This document shows positions 31,092 through 41,022 of a stretch of DNA of 64,000 nt, piece by piece (the stretch's first letter is position 1; every line of letters starts with the position of its first letter). Below the pieces are notes generated by a model. The model was not told the DNA's origin. It worked only from the letters and a program-made list of their open reading frames with translations, and did not search any database. The position numbers and the translations under genes are program-made. This stretch comes from Methylorubrum rhodinum (GTDB lineage: Bacteria; Pseudomonadota; Alphaproteobacteria; Rhizobiales; Beijerinckiaceae), in assembly GCF_014199935.1 (NCBI RefSeq), contig NZ_JACHOP010000006.1:1-64000 (forward strand), read 5' to 3'.

Positions 31092-32165
31092 TCAGAGGAT
31101 CTGCGGCAGCGAGGTGAGCAGGCGCAGGAGGTCGCGCAGGTTCCTCGCCCCGGTGCGGGCCAGGATCAGCGCGAAGTAGGAGCGGGCCGTCGAGGTCGCG
31201 ATGCCGCGCTCGGCTGCCGCCTCCTCGAAGGTGCGGCCGGCGAGCAGCAGGAGGCAGAGTTCGGCCTGGGCCGGGCTGACGCCGAAGAGGCGCACCAGCG
31301 TCCCGGCATCGAGGCCGGGCGGGGTGTCGTCGCGGGTGAGGCAGACCAGGGCGTGGCTGCGCTCCTCGTGGCGGGTCGGCGTGACCAGGATCGACAGCCC
31401 GGTGCCGTCGGGGCAACGGGCCCGCATCGCGCCGGGCTGGCCCTGGAGCGCGGAACGCACGAGCGCCTGAAGGGTGCGCCCGTCCTGCGGGGCGCCGACC
31501 GTCAGGCCGCCGCCGCGCGGGCCGAGGCCGATCAGCCCCGAGGCCGCGAGTTCGCCCGCCGCCGCGTTCAGGGTCCGCACCCGCGCCTCGCCGTCGCAGA
31601 CCACGACGGCGAAGCGCACGGCGTCGAGGGCGGCGCTCCGGGCCAGGCCGACCTCGCGCTCCGCCTGGATACGGCCGCGCAGGCTGAGGGCCGCCTTCAG
31701 GTGGATCGCCAGATCCTGCAGCACCGCCCGATCGGCCTCGCCTAGGAAACGCTGGGTCTCGCTGCGGTTGAGGGCGAGGGTGGCGATGGAGCCGGGTTCG
31801 AGGTCGAGCACCAGCCCCATCGGCCGTACCATGCCGAAATGGCGGGCGAAGTCGTTGTAGAACTCGCTGCGCAGAAGCCCCGCCTCGTCGACCGTGTCCG
31901 AGCCGAGATAGACCCGGCCCGGCGTCTTGCGGGAGGCGGTCCACGGATCGAGCGTCCGGTAATACTGGAGATAGGGCTCGACCGACTCGGCGATGTCGGC
32001 GGTCTGTATGATGTCGACGATGCCGCCGCGGTCCACGAACCAGATCCCGGCACTGTCCACATCGAGATAGGTGCGCAGCGTATAGGCGATGCGGCTCAAC
32101 CCGTCGGGCTCGGACGCCGCACCGTAGATGGCGGCGATCACCTCGTCCCTCGACAGTGTCGACAC
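31092..32165 (-). CDS. LuxR-type helix-turn-helix regulator
   Basis: A 357-residue protein with an N-terminal PAS/autoinducer-like sensory half (about 1-150, with DVDSAGIWFVDRGG), a middle region containing a second PAS-like fold (AVVVCDGEARVRTLNAAAGEL) and a C-terminal LuxR/GerE-type HTH (GVSPAQAELCLLLLAGRTFEEAAAERGIATSTARSYFALIL; helix order at about 300-345). It lies head-to-head with the giant RTX gene across a 350-nt intergenic region, so control of that gene is a reasonable inference. The ligand is unknown. Confidence 0.75.
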   Translation of the reverse strand: MSTLSRDEVIAAIYGAASEPDGLSRIAYTLRTYLDVDSAGIWFVDRGGIVDIIQTADIAESVEPYLQYYRTLDPWTASRKTPGRVYLGSDTVDEAGLLRSEFYNDFARHFGMVRPMGLVLDLEPGSIATLALNRSETQRFLGEADRAVLQDLAIHLKAALSLRGRIQAEREVGLARSAALDAVRFAVVVCDGEARVRTLNAAAGELAASGLIGLGPRGGGLTVGAPQDGRTLQALVRSALQGQPGAMRARCPDGTGLSILVTPTRHEERSHALVCLTRDDTPPGLDAGTLVRLFGVSPAQAELCLLLLAGRTFEEAAAERGIATSTARSYFALILARTGARNLRDLLRLLTSLPQIL

Positions 32166-32515
32166 GATGCGTTCCCCATCCGCAACAGTCGGAACCGCAA
32201 GTCGCGGTCATTGAACCGTTTCACGCCGGCCCCCTCAGAAGTGAGGGTGCGTATCCGGTCGTGGCACGGTATGCCGAGTTCGAGACCGGCGGAAGTCACC
32301 GGATGTCGAAAACGGTGGCCGAGACCGTTCGTCACATAGTCTTCGTGGTTCAGCCCCGGCTCCGCCTATCTCCGGACACTTTCCTGGGGATGGAGAAATG
32401 GCTTCAATGCCGATGGCGATGATGGCTTCCGAGTGTATGAGTGGCGAGCGGAACGGATTTCAGCCGAACGCCGGGCGTTAACGAACAAAACCAAGTCCGT
32501 GGGTGGGGGATTGCG
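32166..32515. other. divergent promoter region between LuxR-type regulator and RTX protein
   Basis: This 350-nt gap must hold both promoters. An inverted repeat AACGGT-N7-ACCGTT at 32311-32329 is the only clear dyad and is a weak candidate operator. A GTG at 32441 would extend the RTX protein by 25 residues but lacks a good ribosome binding site; the GGGGGA before the ATG at 32516 is preferred. Confidence 0.35.
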
Positions 32516-35500
32516 ATGGCGACGCTGCCGAAAGATACAACTTATATTTATCTGAACGCCGCCAATGAAGTCCGGATGAAGATCGAGTGGCTGTCGGCCG
32601 CGTCGAACATCGTCTACTTCCGCCCCGACGGCCGGCCGGCCCCGGCCGGGAGCTACCCGCCGGCCGACGACGCCGTCGGCTTCAAGCTCTACGCCGACGG
32701 CAGCCTCGCCCGCTACACGAGCCTCACCAAGGACGGCGGCCTGACGTCGATGTCCTTCGATCCGCCGACGGCGCAGACCAAGCAGACCTTCGGGCCCGAC
32801 AGCTCCTACTCGCACGGCCGCCTGACCTCCGCCCAGACGCTCGAGGTCCGATCCGACGGCACGAAATACGAGGTCGTCAAGACGTTCGAGAACGGCAACC
32901 TGAAGACCTACACGCTCAAGGAGATCCCGACTCCGTCGAGCACGGGCACGCCGCTCAAGCTCGAAGGCACCCTCTCCAACGGGGTCTCGACCCTGACGCT
33001 GACGAGCCCGGTGCTCGACAGCCCGCTGAAGGTCAGCGCCTCGGGCTTCCTCAACGGCATCATCAGCAACCTCAACTTCGCGCAGCTCGTCGGAACGGAC
33101 GGCGCCAGCATCATCTCCCGCGACGGCGCCGGCCTCATCGGCCAGGACGGCGGCTCCCTCATCGGTCAGGACGGCGGCTCGCTCATCAACTTCTCTCCCG
33201 CCGCGCTCATCGGCAACGACGGCTCGACCCTGATCGGCAACGACGGCAGCACGCTGCTCAATCTCGGCGGGGGATCGGCCTCGATCCTGTCGGCGAACTT
33301 CGCGATCAACAACGGCGCCTTCATCGCCAGCCCCAGCGCGCCCTTCGCGGCCGGTGCGGCGCTCGGCGCGACGTTTGCCGGCAACGCCATGTCGATGATG
33401 CGGGGCTACAGCGTCCTCTCGACCAAGAGCTTCCAGATTCCCGTCGGCGGCAAGGGCGACGACACGCTGACGGGCGGCGACGGCGACGACGTGCTGCGCG
33501 GCGATCTCGGCGCCGACGCCCTCGACGGCGGCGCGGGCAACGACACGCTCTACGGCGCCGACAGCGATTTCATCCGCAACGGCAGCTTCGAGACGGTCTT
33601 CAACCCGACCTTCGACGCCAACGGCTACGGCTACAACACGCTCGACGGCTGGACCGTGACCCTGCCGGCCGGCGGGAACCTCGAACTGTACAGGCAGGGG
33701 GTCGCCGGAACGCCGGCCGACGGCAAGTACGGCGTCGATCTCGAAGGCAACCTGATCAACTCCAACGTCGCCATCTCGCAGGTGGTCGGCGGCCTTCTCG
33801 ACGGCCAGACCTACCGCCTCGCCTTCAACGCCGGCAAGGTGTCGGCCCAGGCCCAGGCCCGCCTCGAAGTCACCTTCGGCGGGCAGAAGCTCAACTGGAC
33901 CATCGACGGCACGACGAAGTCCTACATCGATCCGACGACCGGCACGACGACCTACTTCATCGATCTCACCGGAGGCACCGGCACCGGCGCCGACAAGAAC
34001 CGCCTCACCTTCCGGGAGATCGGCACCGGCGACACCGAGGGCACCCTCCTCGACAAGGTCCGGATGTACCGGACCGAAGCCGGCGCGCCCCAGGCCGGCG
34101 ACAAGGACCCCTACGCCGACGGCAACGACGCCTTCGTCCCCGGCACCGGCTCGGACACCGTGTACGGCCATGCCGGCGACGACGTCGCGGTCTTCTCCGA
34201 CATCGGCCCCGGCACCGACCAGTTCGACGGCGGCTCGGGCACCGACCTCCTGGTGATGGACTGGTCGAATTCCACGACGCAGATCAAGTATCTCGATCTC
34301 GTCCACAACACCGTCCGGAACCTCTCGCCGACCATCGGCCAGGCGCGCAGCTACGAGCGCGACGGCGCAGGCTTCAACGAACCCAAGCAGGAGCTGTTCT
34401 TCACCGGCGTCGAGCGCTTCGTCCTGAAGGGCGGCACCGGCGGCGACACGCTGGTCGGCGGCGAATTGAAGGACCTCCTCGTCGGCAACGGCGGCAACGA
34501 CACCCTGATCGGCGGCGGCGGCGCCGACGAGATCGACGGCGGCGAAGGCTTCGACACCGCCGTGATCACGCTCTCGGGCAACGGCAAGAACACGATCGAT
34601 CTCAAGAAGGTCCAGAACGGCGGCACCATCACCCTCTCGGACGGCACCAAGCTGACCTCGATCGAGGCGATCTCGCTCGAATCCGGCGACGGCGACGATT
34701 TTCTCGACGTGCGCGGCACCGTGCCGAACCCGACAGGCATCTCGCCGAACGAGCCGTCCTACCCGACCGCCCAGACCACCTTCGAGGGCCGGGGCGGCAA
34801 CGACACGCTCGCGGTCGACCTCGCCACCTCCGGCGACCCGCAGCCCTTCGGCGTCGGCGGCGCGAACTTCGACGGCGGCGCCGGCACCGGCGATCTCCTG
34901 ATCATGGACTGGTCCGCGGCCCGGCGCGACATCGTCCGCGACGGCAACAGCTACAAGTCGCTGTGGTACATCTCGAAGACCGAGAACCACAGCGAAATCC
35001 CGATGTACTACACGACGCGCTTCGAGAACGTGGAGCGCTTCGACCTGACCGGCGGCACGGGCAACGACACCCTGTTCGGCGCGGCCGGCAACGACCGCAT
35101 CAAGGTGATCGGCGGCAACGACACCGCGACGCTCGGGGCGGGCATCGACACGCTGGTCCTGGACTATTCGGGCACGCCCAACAGCGGCGTCGGCGTGCGC
35201 ATGGATGGTGCCGTGACCGGCAAGATCACGGAAGGCTATGGCGGGCGCTTCTACCAGGGGAACTCGAACACCGACGTCCGCTTCAGCGGCGCAGAGCATT
35301 TCGAGCTGACGCTCACCGGCCTCCGCGACATCGTGGTCACCGGCGACGGCGACGACAGCGTCGCCGCGCTCGACGGCGCCGACGACATCTTCACCGGCAA
35401 GGGCGTCGACACCATCGACGGCGGCACCGGCATCGACCGCTGGTCGGCCGACAAGTCGGCCATGACCACCGCACTCGACCTCGACCTCTATCGCTTCGGC

Positions 35501-38500
35501 ATCCAGGCGACCTACACGGTCAAGCGGGAGACCGCGACCACGACCGGCACCGCCACCGTGAGCGGCATCGAGGCGCTCGGCAACGGCACGAACGATCCGT
35601 TCAAGTCCGGCTCGGGCAACGACGTGATCGTCACCCGCGGCGAGATCCTCGACGACCAGATCGCCACGGGTGCCGGCACCGACCGGGTCAAGGTCGCCGG
35701 CGGCAACGATCGGGTCGATCTCGGCGCCAACCTGACGGGAACGGCCGATACGCTGGTGATCGACTACTCGGCCACGCCCTTCAGCGGCGTCGGCGTGCGC
35801 ATGGACGGAGCGGTTCAGGGCACGCTGGCGACCGGCTATTCCGGGCGCTTCTATCAGGGCAACGCGGACACCGGCGTCGTCTTCGCCGGCGCCGAGCGCT
35901 TCGAACTCACCCTGACCGGCCTGAGCGACATCGTGGTCACCGGCGACGGCGACGACATCGTGCGCAGCCGCGGCGGCAGCGACACGCTCACCACCGGCAA
36001 GGGCGTGGACATCGTCGAGGGCGGCACTGACGCCGACGGCAGCCGCGGCTTCGACCGCTGGGCGGCCGACAAGTCGGCGATGACCGCCGATCAGGCCATG
36101 GTGCTCGACCTGACCAAGACCGGCCTCCAGGCGACCTACATCGTCCGCAGCGAGACGACCAAGCTCGCCGGCACCGGCACGGTGACGGGCATCGAGGTCG
36201 TGAGCCTGTCGACCGGCGAAGCGGCCGACCGGATCACAACGCTGGGCGAGGGCGCCGACGACGACGACGTCATCGCGACCAACGGCGGTGCCGACCGGGT
36301 CAAGGTCGCGGGCGGCACCGACAGCGTCGCCATGGGCGCGGGCATCGACACGCTGGTGGTGGACTATTCCGGCACCGCCAACAGCGGCGTCGGCATCCGC
36401 ATGGACGGTGCCGTGACCGGCAAGATCGCGGAGGGCTATGCCGGGCGCTTCTACCAGGGCAATTCGAGCACCGACGTCCGGTTCAGCGGCGTCGAGCATT
36501 TCGAGCTGACGCTCACCGGCCATCGCGACATCGTGGTCACCGTCGACGGCGACGACAGCGTCATCGCGCTGGCCGGCGACGACGATCTCTTCACCGGCAA
36601 GGGCGTCGACACCGTCGACGGCGGCACCGGCCTCGACCGTTGGTCGGCCGACAAGTCGGCGATGACCGCCGCGCTCGACCTCGACCTCAACCGCACCGGC
36701 GTGCAGGCGACCTACGCGGTCAGGAGCGAGGTCACGAACGGCGTGGCGACCGCGACCGTGCAGGGCATCGAGGCGCTCGGCAACGGCACCGGCGACCCGT
36801 TCAGGTCCGGCTCGGGCAACGACGTGATCGTCACCCGCGGCGAGATCCTCGACGACCAGATCGCCACGGGTGCCGGCACCGACCGGGTCAAGGTCGCCGG
36901 CGGCAACGACTGGGTCGATCTCGGCACCAACGTGGCCGGCACGGCCGACACGCTCGTGTTGGACTATTCCGCCACGCCCAACAGCGGCGTCGGTGTCCGC
37001 ATGGACAACGGATTCCTCGGGACGCTGGCGACCGGCTACGCCAGCCGCTTCTACCAGGGCAATTCGAGCACCGGCGTCACCTTCGCCGGCGCGGAGCGAT
37101 TCGACCTCACCCTGACCCAGCACGCCGACATCGCCCGCACCGGCGACGGCGACGACGTCGTGCGCGGCCGCATGGGCAGCGACTTGCTCGAAACCGACAA
37201 GGGCGTGGATACCATCGACGGCGGCACCAACGAGGACGGCAGCCGCGGCTTCGACCGCTGGGCGGCCGACAAGTCGGCGATGGCCGCCGATCAGGCCATG
37301 GTGCTCGACCTGACCCAGACCGGCATCCAGGCGACCTATTCCATCCTCAGCGAGACCACGAAGGCCGTCGGCACCGCCACGGTGTCGGGCATCGAGGCTC
37401 TGAACCTCATCACCGGCGCGGGCGCCGACCGGATCACGACCCTGGGCGAGGGCGAGGACGACGACGACGTCATCACGACGGGGGGCGGTGCCGACTGGGT
37501 CAAGCTCGCGGGCGGCAGCGACAGCGTCATTCTGGGCGCGGGCATCGACACGCTGGTGGTGGACTATTCCGGCACTGCCGACAGCGGCGTCGGCATCCGC
37601 GTGGACGGCGGGATCGCCGGTACGCTCGCGGGGGGCTACAGCGGGCGCTACTATCGCGGCAACGCGAACACCGGCGTCAGCTTCAGCGAGGTCGAGCATA
37701 TCGAGCTGACGCTGACGGGCCATCGCGACATCGTCGTCACCGCCGACGGCGACGACCGCGTCACGGCGCTGGCCGGCGACGACGACGTCTTCACCGGCAA
37801 GGGCGTCGACATCGTCGACGGCGGCACCGGCCTTGACCGCTGGTCGGCGGACAAGTCGGCCATGACCGCCGCGCTCGACCTCGACCTCAACCGCACCGGC
37901 GTGCAGGCGACCTACGTCGTCAAGCGGGAGACCACGAACGCTACCGGCACCGCCACCGTGCGCGGCATCGAGGCGCTCGGCAACGGCACCAACGATCCGT
38001 TCAAGTCCGGCTCGGGCAACGATGTGATCGTCACCCGCGCCGAGATCCTCGACGACCGGATCGCCACGGGGGCCGGCAACGATCGGGTCACGGTGGCCGG
38101 CGGCAGCGACTGGGTCGACCTCGGTGCCGGCACGGCCGACACGCTGGTGCTCGACTACTCGGCCACGCCCGACAGCGGCGTCGGCGTGCGCATGGACGGA
38201 GCGGTTCAGGGCACGCTGGCGACCGGCCATTCCGGGCGCTTCTACCAGGGCAACGCGAACACCGGCGTCGTCTTCGCCGGTGCCGAGCGCTTCGAGCTCA
38301 AGCTGACCGCCAAGGACGACATCGTGGTCACCGGCGACGGCAGCGATCTCCTCGACGGTTTCACCGGCAACGACACGCTGACCGGCGGCAAGGGCGACGA
38401 CACCTACATCGTCGATGCCCAGGGCGACCGCGTCGTCGAGAGTGCGGAGGGCGGCACCGACACGGTGCGGACGAGCGTCAGCTACATCCTCGAATCCGGC

Positions 38501-40477
38501 CAGGAGATCGAGGTCCTGATGACGACGAACGTCTCGGGCAAGGGCGCGATCAACCTGACCGGCAACGAGCGGGTCAACAGCCTGCGCGGCAACGCCGGAA
38601 ACAACGTCCTCGACGGCGGCATCGGCGCGGATTCGCTGACGGGTCTGGGCGGCGGCGACACCTACTACGTCGATGTCGTCGGCGATAAGGTCTACGAGGC
38701 CAGGGGCGGCGGCACCGACATCGTCAGGGTGGCGGCGAGCGCCGCGACCTACGGGCTACTGACAGGCCAGGAGATCGAAGTCCTGGCCGCTTCGTCCGCC
38801 ACCGCGACGACCGCCCTGAACCTGTCCGGCAACGAGTTCGCCCAGACGATCACGGGCAATGCCGGCGCCAACATCCTCAAGGGATGGGGCGGGGCCGATC
38901 TCCTCGACGGCCGCGGAGGCCTCGACACCGCCGACTACCGCGAGAAGACCGCGGCGGTTGCGGTCGCGCTCAACGGCGGCACCCGGGTGACCGTGACGGT
39001 GGGAGGCGTCGCCGAGGACCGCATCGTCAACATCGAGAACGTCACGGGCGGCACCGCAGCCGACACGCTCACCGGCGACGGCCTCGCCAACGTCCTCGAC
39101 GGCTGGACCGGCGCCGATACCCTCAGAGGCGGTCGCGGCAACGACACCTATGTCGTCGACAACGCGGCCGACAAGGTGATCGAGGCGGTCGGCGGCGGCA
39201 TCGACACGGTCAAGGCGAGCGTGTCCTACACCCTCGCCGCCGGTCAGGAGATCGAGGCCCTGTCCACGACGAGCGACACCGGCAAGGGGACGATCAACCT
39301 GACCGGCAACGAGCGGGCCAACAGCCTGCGCGGCAATGCCGGCAACAACATCCTCGACGGCGGCCTCGGTGCCGACCGGCTGACGGGCCTCGGCGGCACC
39401 GACACCTACCTCGTCGATACCGCCGCCGATCAGGTCTACGAGGCCAAGGGCGGCGGCACCGACACCGTCAGGGTCGCGGGCAGTGCGGGGAGCTACGCGC
39501 TGCTCGCCGGCCAGGAGATCGAAGTCCTGACCGCATCGTCCGCCACCGCGACGACCGCCCTGAACCTGACCGGCAACGAGGGCGCCCAGACGATCACGGG
39601 CAATGCCGGCGCCAACATCCTCAAGGGAGGGGGCGGGTCCGACCGTCTCGATGGCGGCGGAGGCCTCGACACCGCCGACTACCGCGAGAAGACCGCCGCC
39701 GTGGAGGTCGCCCTCAAGGGAGCCGTCGCCGTGGGCGTGAAGGTCGGCACCGCGATCGAGGACACGATCCTCAACATCGAGAACGTCACGGGCGGCATCG
39801 CGGCCGACAAGCTGACGGGTGACGGCCTCGCCAACGTCCTCGACGGCTGGACCGGTGCCGACACCCTCGCGGGCCTTGCCGGCAACGACACCTATGTCGT
39901 CGACAATCTGGCGGACAAGGTGATCGAGGCGGTCGGCGGCGGCATCGACACGGTGCTGGCGCGCGCGAGCTACGCGCTCGCGGCCAATCAGGAGATCGAG
40001 GTCCTGGCCACCGCCGCCCCGACCTCGACCGCGGCGCTCAACCTCACCGGCAACGCCTTCGCCCAGGCGATCACCGGCAGTGCGGGCGCCAACATCCTGA
40101 CCGGCGGCGGCGGTGCCGACCGTCTCACCGGCGGGCTCGGACGCGACAGCTTCGACTTCAACGCGAAGACCGACACCGGCACGACGGCGACGACCCGCGA
40201 CGTGATCCTCGACTTCAAGCAGGGCGAGGACCGCATCGATCTCTCGACGATCGACGCCAACGGGACGCTCGCGGGCGACGGGTTCGAGTTCCTCGCCAAG
40301 GCGGGCTCCGCCTTCACCGGCAAGGCGGGCCAACTCACCTTCACGGTGGAGAACCCGACCGGCACCGTCAACGACCGCACGATCATCCAGGCGGACATGG
40401 ACGGCAACAGGATCGCCGACTTCCAGATCGAGCTGAAGGGGCTCTACACGCTGACCTCCGCCGACTTCGTGCTCTGA
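32516..40477 (+). CDS. giant RTX calcium-binding protein with internal 200-residue repeats
   Basis: A 2,653-residue, very acidic Gly/Asp-rich protein without a signal peptide or membrane helix, as expected for type I secretion substrates. Order: unique N-terminus with short IGQDGGSLI-type repeats (about 200-250); a first RTX block (GGKGDDTLTGGDGDD, near 320); a DUF642-like beta-sandwich (about 355-520); more RTX motifs; five and a half alternating A/B repeats of exactly 200 residues (35.1-38.3 kb); a second, 248-residue repeat with TGNERxNSLRGNAGNN; and a C-terminal serralysin-like domain (DVILDFKQGEDRIDLSTI) expected to hold the secretion signal. It is likely a calcium-dependent surface adhesin or biofilm protein. 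No transporter genes are adjacent. Confidence 0.88.
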   Translation: MATLPKDTTYIYLNAANEVRMKIEWLSAASNIVYFRPDGRPAPAGSYPPADDAVGFKLYADGSLARYTSLTKDGGLTSMSFDPPTAQTKQTFGPDSSYSHGRLTSAQTLEVRSDGTKYEVVKTFENGNLKTYTLKEIPTPSSTGTPLKLEGTLSNGVSTLTLTSPVLDSPLKVSASGFLNGIISNLNFAQLVGTDGASIISRDGAGLIGQDGGSLIGQDGGSLINFSPAALIGNDGSTLIGNDGSTLLNLGGGSASILSANFAINNGAFIASPSAPFAAGAALGATFAGNAMSMMRGYSVLSTKSFQIPVGGKGDDTLTGGDGDDVLRGDLGADALDGGAGNDTLYGADSDFIRNGSFETVFNPTFDANGYGYNTLDGWTVTLPAGGNLELYRQGVAGTPADGKYGVDLEGNLINSNVAISQVVGGLLDGQTYRLAFNAGKVSAQAQARLEVTFGGQKLNWTIDGTTKSYIDPTTGTTTYFIDLTGGTGTGADKNRLTFREIGTGDTEGTLLDKVRMYRTEAGAPQAGDKDPYADGNDAFVPGTGSDTVYGHAGDDVAVFSDIGPGTDQFDGGSGTDLLVMDWSNSTTQIKYLDLVHNTVRNLSPTIGQARSYERDGAGFNEPKQELFFTGVERFVLKGGTGGDTLVGGELKDLLVGNGGNDTLIGGGGADEIDGGEGFDTAVITLSGNGKNTIDLKKVQNGGTITLSDGTKLTSIEAISLESGDGDDFLDVRGTVPNPTGISPNEPSYPTAQTTFEGRGGNDTLAVDLATSGDPQPFGVGGANFDGGAGTGDLLIMDWSAARRDIVRDGNSYKSLWYISKTENHSEIPMYYTTRFENVERFDLTGGTGNDTLFGAAGNDRIKVIGGNDTATLGAGIDTLVLDYSGTPNSGVGVRMDGAVTGKITEGYGGRFYQGNSNTDVRFSGAEHFELTLTGLRDIVVTGDGDDSVAALDGADDIFTGKGVDTIDGGTGIDRWSADKSAMTTALDLDLYRFGIQATYTVKRETATTTGTATVSGIEALGNGTNDPFKSGSGNDVIVTRGEILDDQIATGAGTDRVKVAGGNDRVDLGANLTGTADTLVIDYSATPFSGVGVRMDGAVQGTLATGYSGRFYQGNADTGVVFAGAERFELTLTGLSDIVVTGDGDDIVRSRGGSDTLTTGKGVDIVEGGTDADGSRGFDRWAADKSAMTADQAMVLDLTKTGLQATYIVRSETTKLAGTGTVTGIEVVSLSTGEAADRITTLGEGADDDDVIATNGGADRVKVAGGTDSVAMGAGIDTLVVDYSGTANSGVGIRMDGAVTGKIAEGYAGRFYQGNSSTDVRFSGVEHFELTLTGHRDIVVTVDGDDSVIALAGDDDLFTGKGVDTVDGGTGLDRWSADKSAMTAALDLDLNRTGVQATYAVRSEVTNGVATATVQGIEALGNGTGDPFRSGSGNDVIVTRGEILDDQIATGAGTDRVKVAGGNDWVDLGTNVAGTADTLVLDYSATPNSGVGVRMDNGFLGTLATGYASRFYQGNSSTGVTFAGAERFDLTLTQHADIARTGDGDDVVRGRMGSDLLETDKGVDTIDGGTNEDGSRGFDRWAADKSAMAADQAMVLDLTQTGIQATYSILSETTKAVGTATVSGIEALNLITGAGADRITTLGEGEDDDDVITTGGGADWVKLAGGSDSVILGAGIDTLVVDYSGTADSGVGIRVDGGIAGTLAGGYSGRYYRGNANTGVSFSEVEHIELTLTGHRDIVVTADGDDRVTALAGDDDVFTGKGVDIVDGGTGLDRWSADKSAMTAALDLDLNRTGVQATYVVKRETTNATGTATVRGIEALGNGTNDPFKSGSGNDVIVTRAEILDDRIATGAGNDRVTVAGGSDWVDLGAGTADTLVLDYSATPDSGVGVRMDGAVQGTLATGHSGRFYQGNANTGVVFAGAERFELKLTAKDDIVVTGDGSDLLDGFTGNDTLTGGKGDDTYIVDAQGDRVVESAEGGTDTVRTSVSYILESGQEIEVLMTTNVSGKGAINLTGNERVNSLRGNAGNNVLDGGIGADSLTGLGGGDTYYVDVVGDKVYEARGGGTDIVRVAASAATYGLLTGQEIEVLAASSATATTALNLSGNEFAQTITGNAGANILKGWGGADLLDGRGGLDTADYREKTAAVAVALNGGTRVTVTVGGVAEDRIVNIENVTGGTAADTLTGDGLANVLDGWTGADTLRGGRGNDTYVVDNAADKVIEAVGGGIDTVKASVSYTLAAGQEIEALSTTSDTGKGTINLTGNERANSLRGNAGNNILDGGLGADRLTGLGGTDTYLVDTAADQVYEAKGGGTDTVRVAGSAGSYALLAGQEIEVLTASSATATTALNLTGNEGAQTITGNAGANILKGGGGSDRLDGGGGLDTADYREKTAAVEVALKGAVAVGVKVGTAIEDTILNIENVTGGIAADKLTGDGLANVLDGWTGADTLAGLAGNDTYVVDNLADKVIEAVGGGIDTVLARASYALAANQEIEVLATAAPTSTAALNLTGNAFAQAITGSAGANILTGGGGADRLTGGLGRDSFDFNAKTDTGTTATTRDVILDFKQGEDRIDLSTIDANGTLAGDGFEFLAKAGSAFTGKAGQLTFTVENPTGTVNDRTIIQADMDGNRIADFQIELKGLYTLTSADFVL
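35111..38330 (+). repeat. tandem A/B superrepeat, unit exactly 600 nt
   Basis: The landmark codons for DYS in (I/A)DTLV(L/V/I)DYS(G/A)T start at 35161, 35761, 36361, 36961, 37561 and 38152, so five units follow at 600, 600, 600, 600 and 591 nt. Units alternate: A units contain SADKSAMT-ALDLDL and GNGT-DPF; B units contain GSRGFDRWAADKSAM and TLGEG-DDDDVI. The sixth (B) copy is truncated after its first third. Nucleotide identity between like units is high, so the array probably grew by duplication of an A-B pair (1,200 nt). Confidence 0.85.
38380..40130 (+). repeat. second RTX superrepeat, unit 744 nt
   Basis: The segment beginning with INLTGNERVNSLRGNAGNN (from 38551) recurs 744 nt later (39295), including GxDTYxVD, QEIEVL.ASSATATTALNL, DTADYREKTAAV and LTGDGLANVLDGWTGADTL. 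A third, partial copy (from about 40,000) runs into the C-terminal secretion domain. The period of 248 codons differs from the 200-codon array upstream. Confidence 0.75.
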
Positions 40478-41022
40478 CGCGACGGCCTCCGGACCGTCGG
40501 GCCCGGGGGCGCTGCCCGGTGGCACGATGGTTCCGGTTCATCCTGGGCGACGGATCGCTCTCATCCGGTTCGGCAAATCGGAGAGGGCCGGCCGGATCGG
40601 GATGGACCGAAATCCACCCGTATTGACCGCCCCTGAATCCTGAAGTAGAAAAATACTGCGTGACGCAACCGGATTTGATCGCTCAAGTCGTCCGACTTTG
40701 AACGTCAGGTTCGTTGCAGCGCATGATTTGAGGCGGCCGTTTGACGACCGGTGATGAATACGCGCCCGCTGCAGCATAGCAGTCGGGCCCCGATTGCGAT
40801 CACGGAACCCTAGATCTTCTTGGGGCGATACGATTGGTGTCAGTCGTATCGCCCCTTTTCCTGTTGGCGGGGCATTGCCACCGGCCCCAGGATGGCGGGG
40901 CCGTCGGCCCGATGCTAAGCCGAAGCCGAGCTTGTCCGCGATTCGGCGCCGTCCGGCGGCTCATGGCCCATCGCCGCGTCGGCGGAGGTCGGAACGGGGC
41001 GCCCTGAGAGACGCCTCGTCCC
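40478..41022. other. intergenic region, possible small RNA or leader
   Basis: This 545-nt gap follows the RTX gene. No coding frame is convincing. The part from about 40,620 to 40,800 is AT-richer than its flanks and runs into a strong terminator at 40,822, which is too far from the RTX stop to be its obvious terminator. A short independent transcript is possible but unproved. Confidence 0.3.
40822..40859 (+). terminator. rho-independent terminator
   Basis: A perfect 12-bp stem, GGGGCGATACGA (40822-40833) and TCGTATCGCCCC (40844-40855), with a 10-nt loop is followed by TTTT. It lies 345 nt downstream of the RTX stop and 163 nt upstream of the CYTH-CHAD gene. Confidence 0.8.

Noticed and set aside
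32366..38230. 1,954-residue open frame antisense to the RTX gene
   Set aside because: It arises from the GC-rich Asp/Gly codon repeats of the RTX gene, which avoid stops in the opposite strand. The product is low-complexity, repeats with the same 600-nt period and has no ribosome binding site or family.
35111..40130. Regular repeats considered as a CRISPR array
   Set aside because: Units are hundreds of bases, lie in frame within one protein and encode RTX motifs. There are no short identical repeats with unique spacers and no cas genes.
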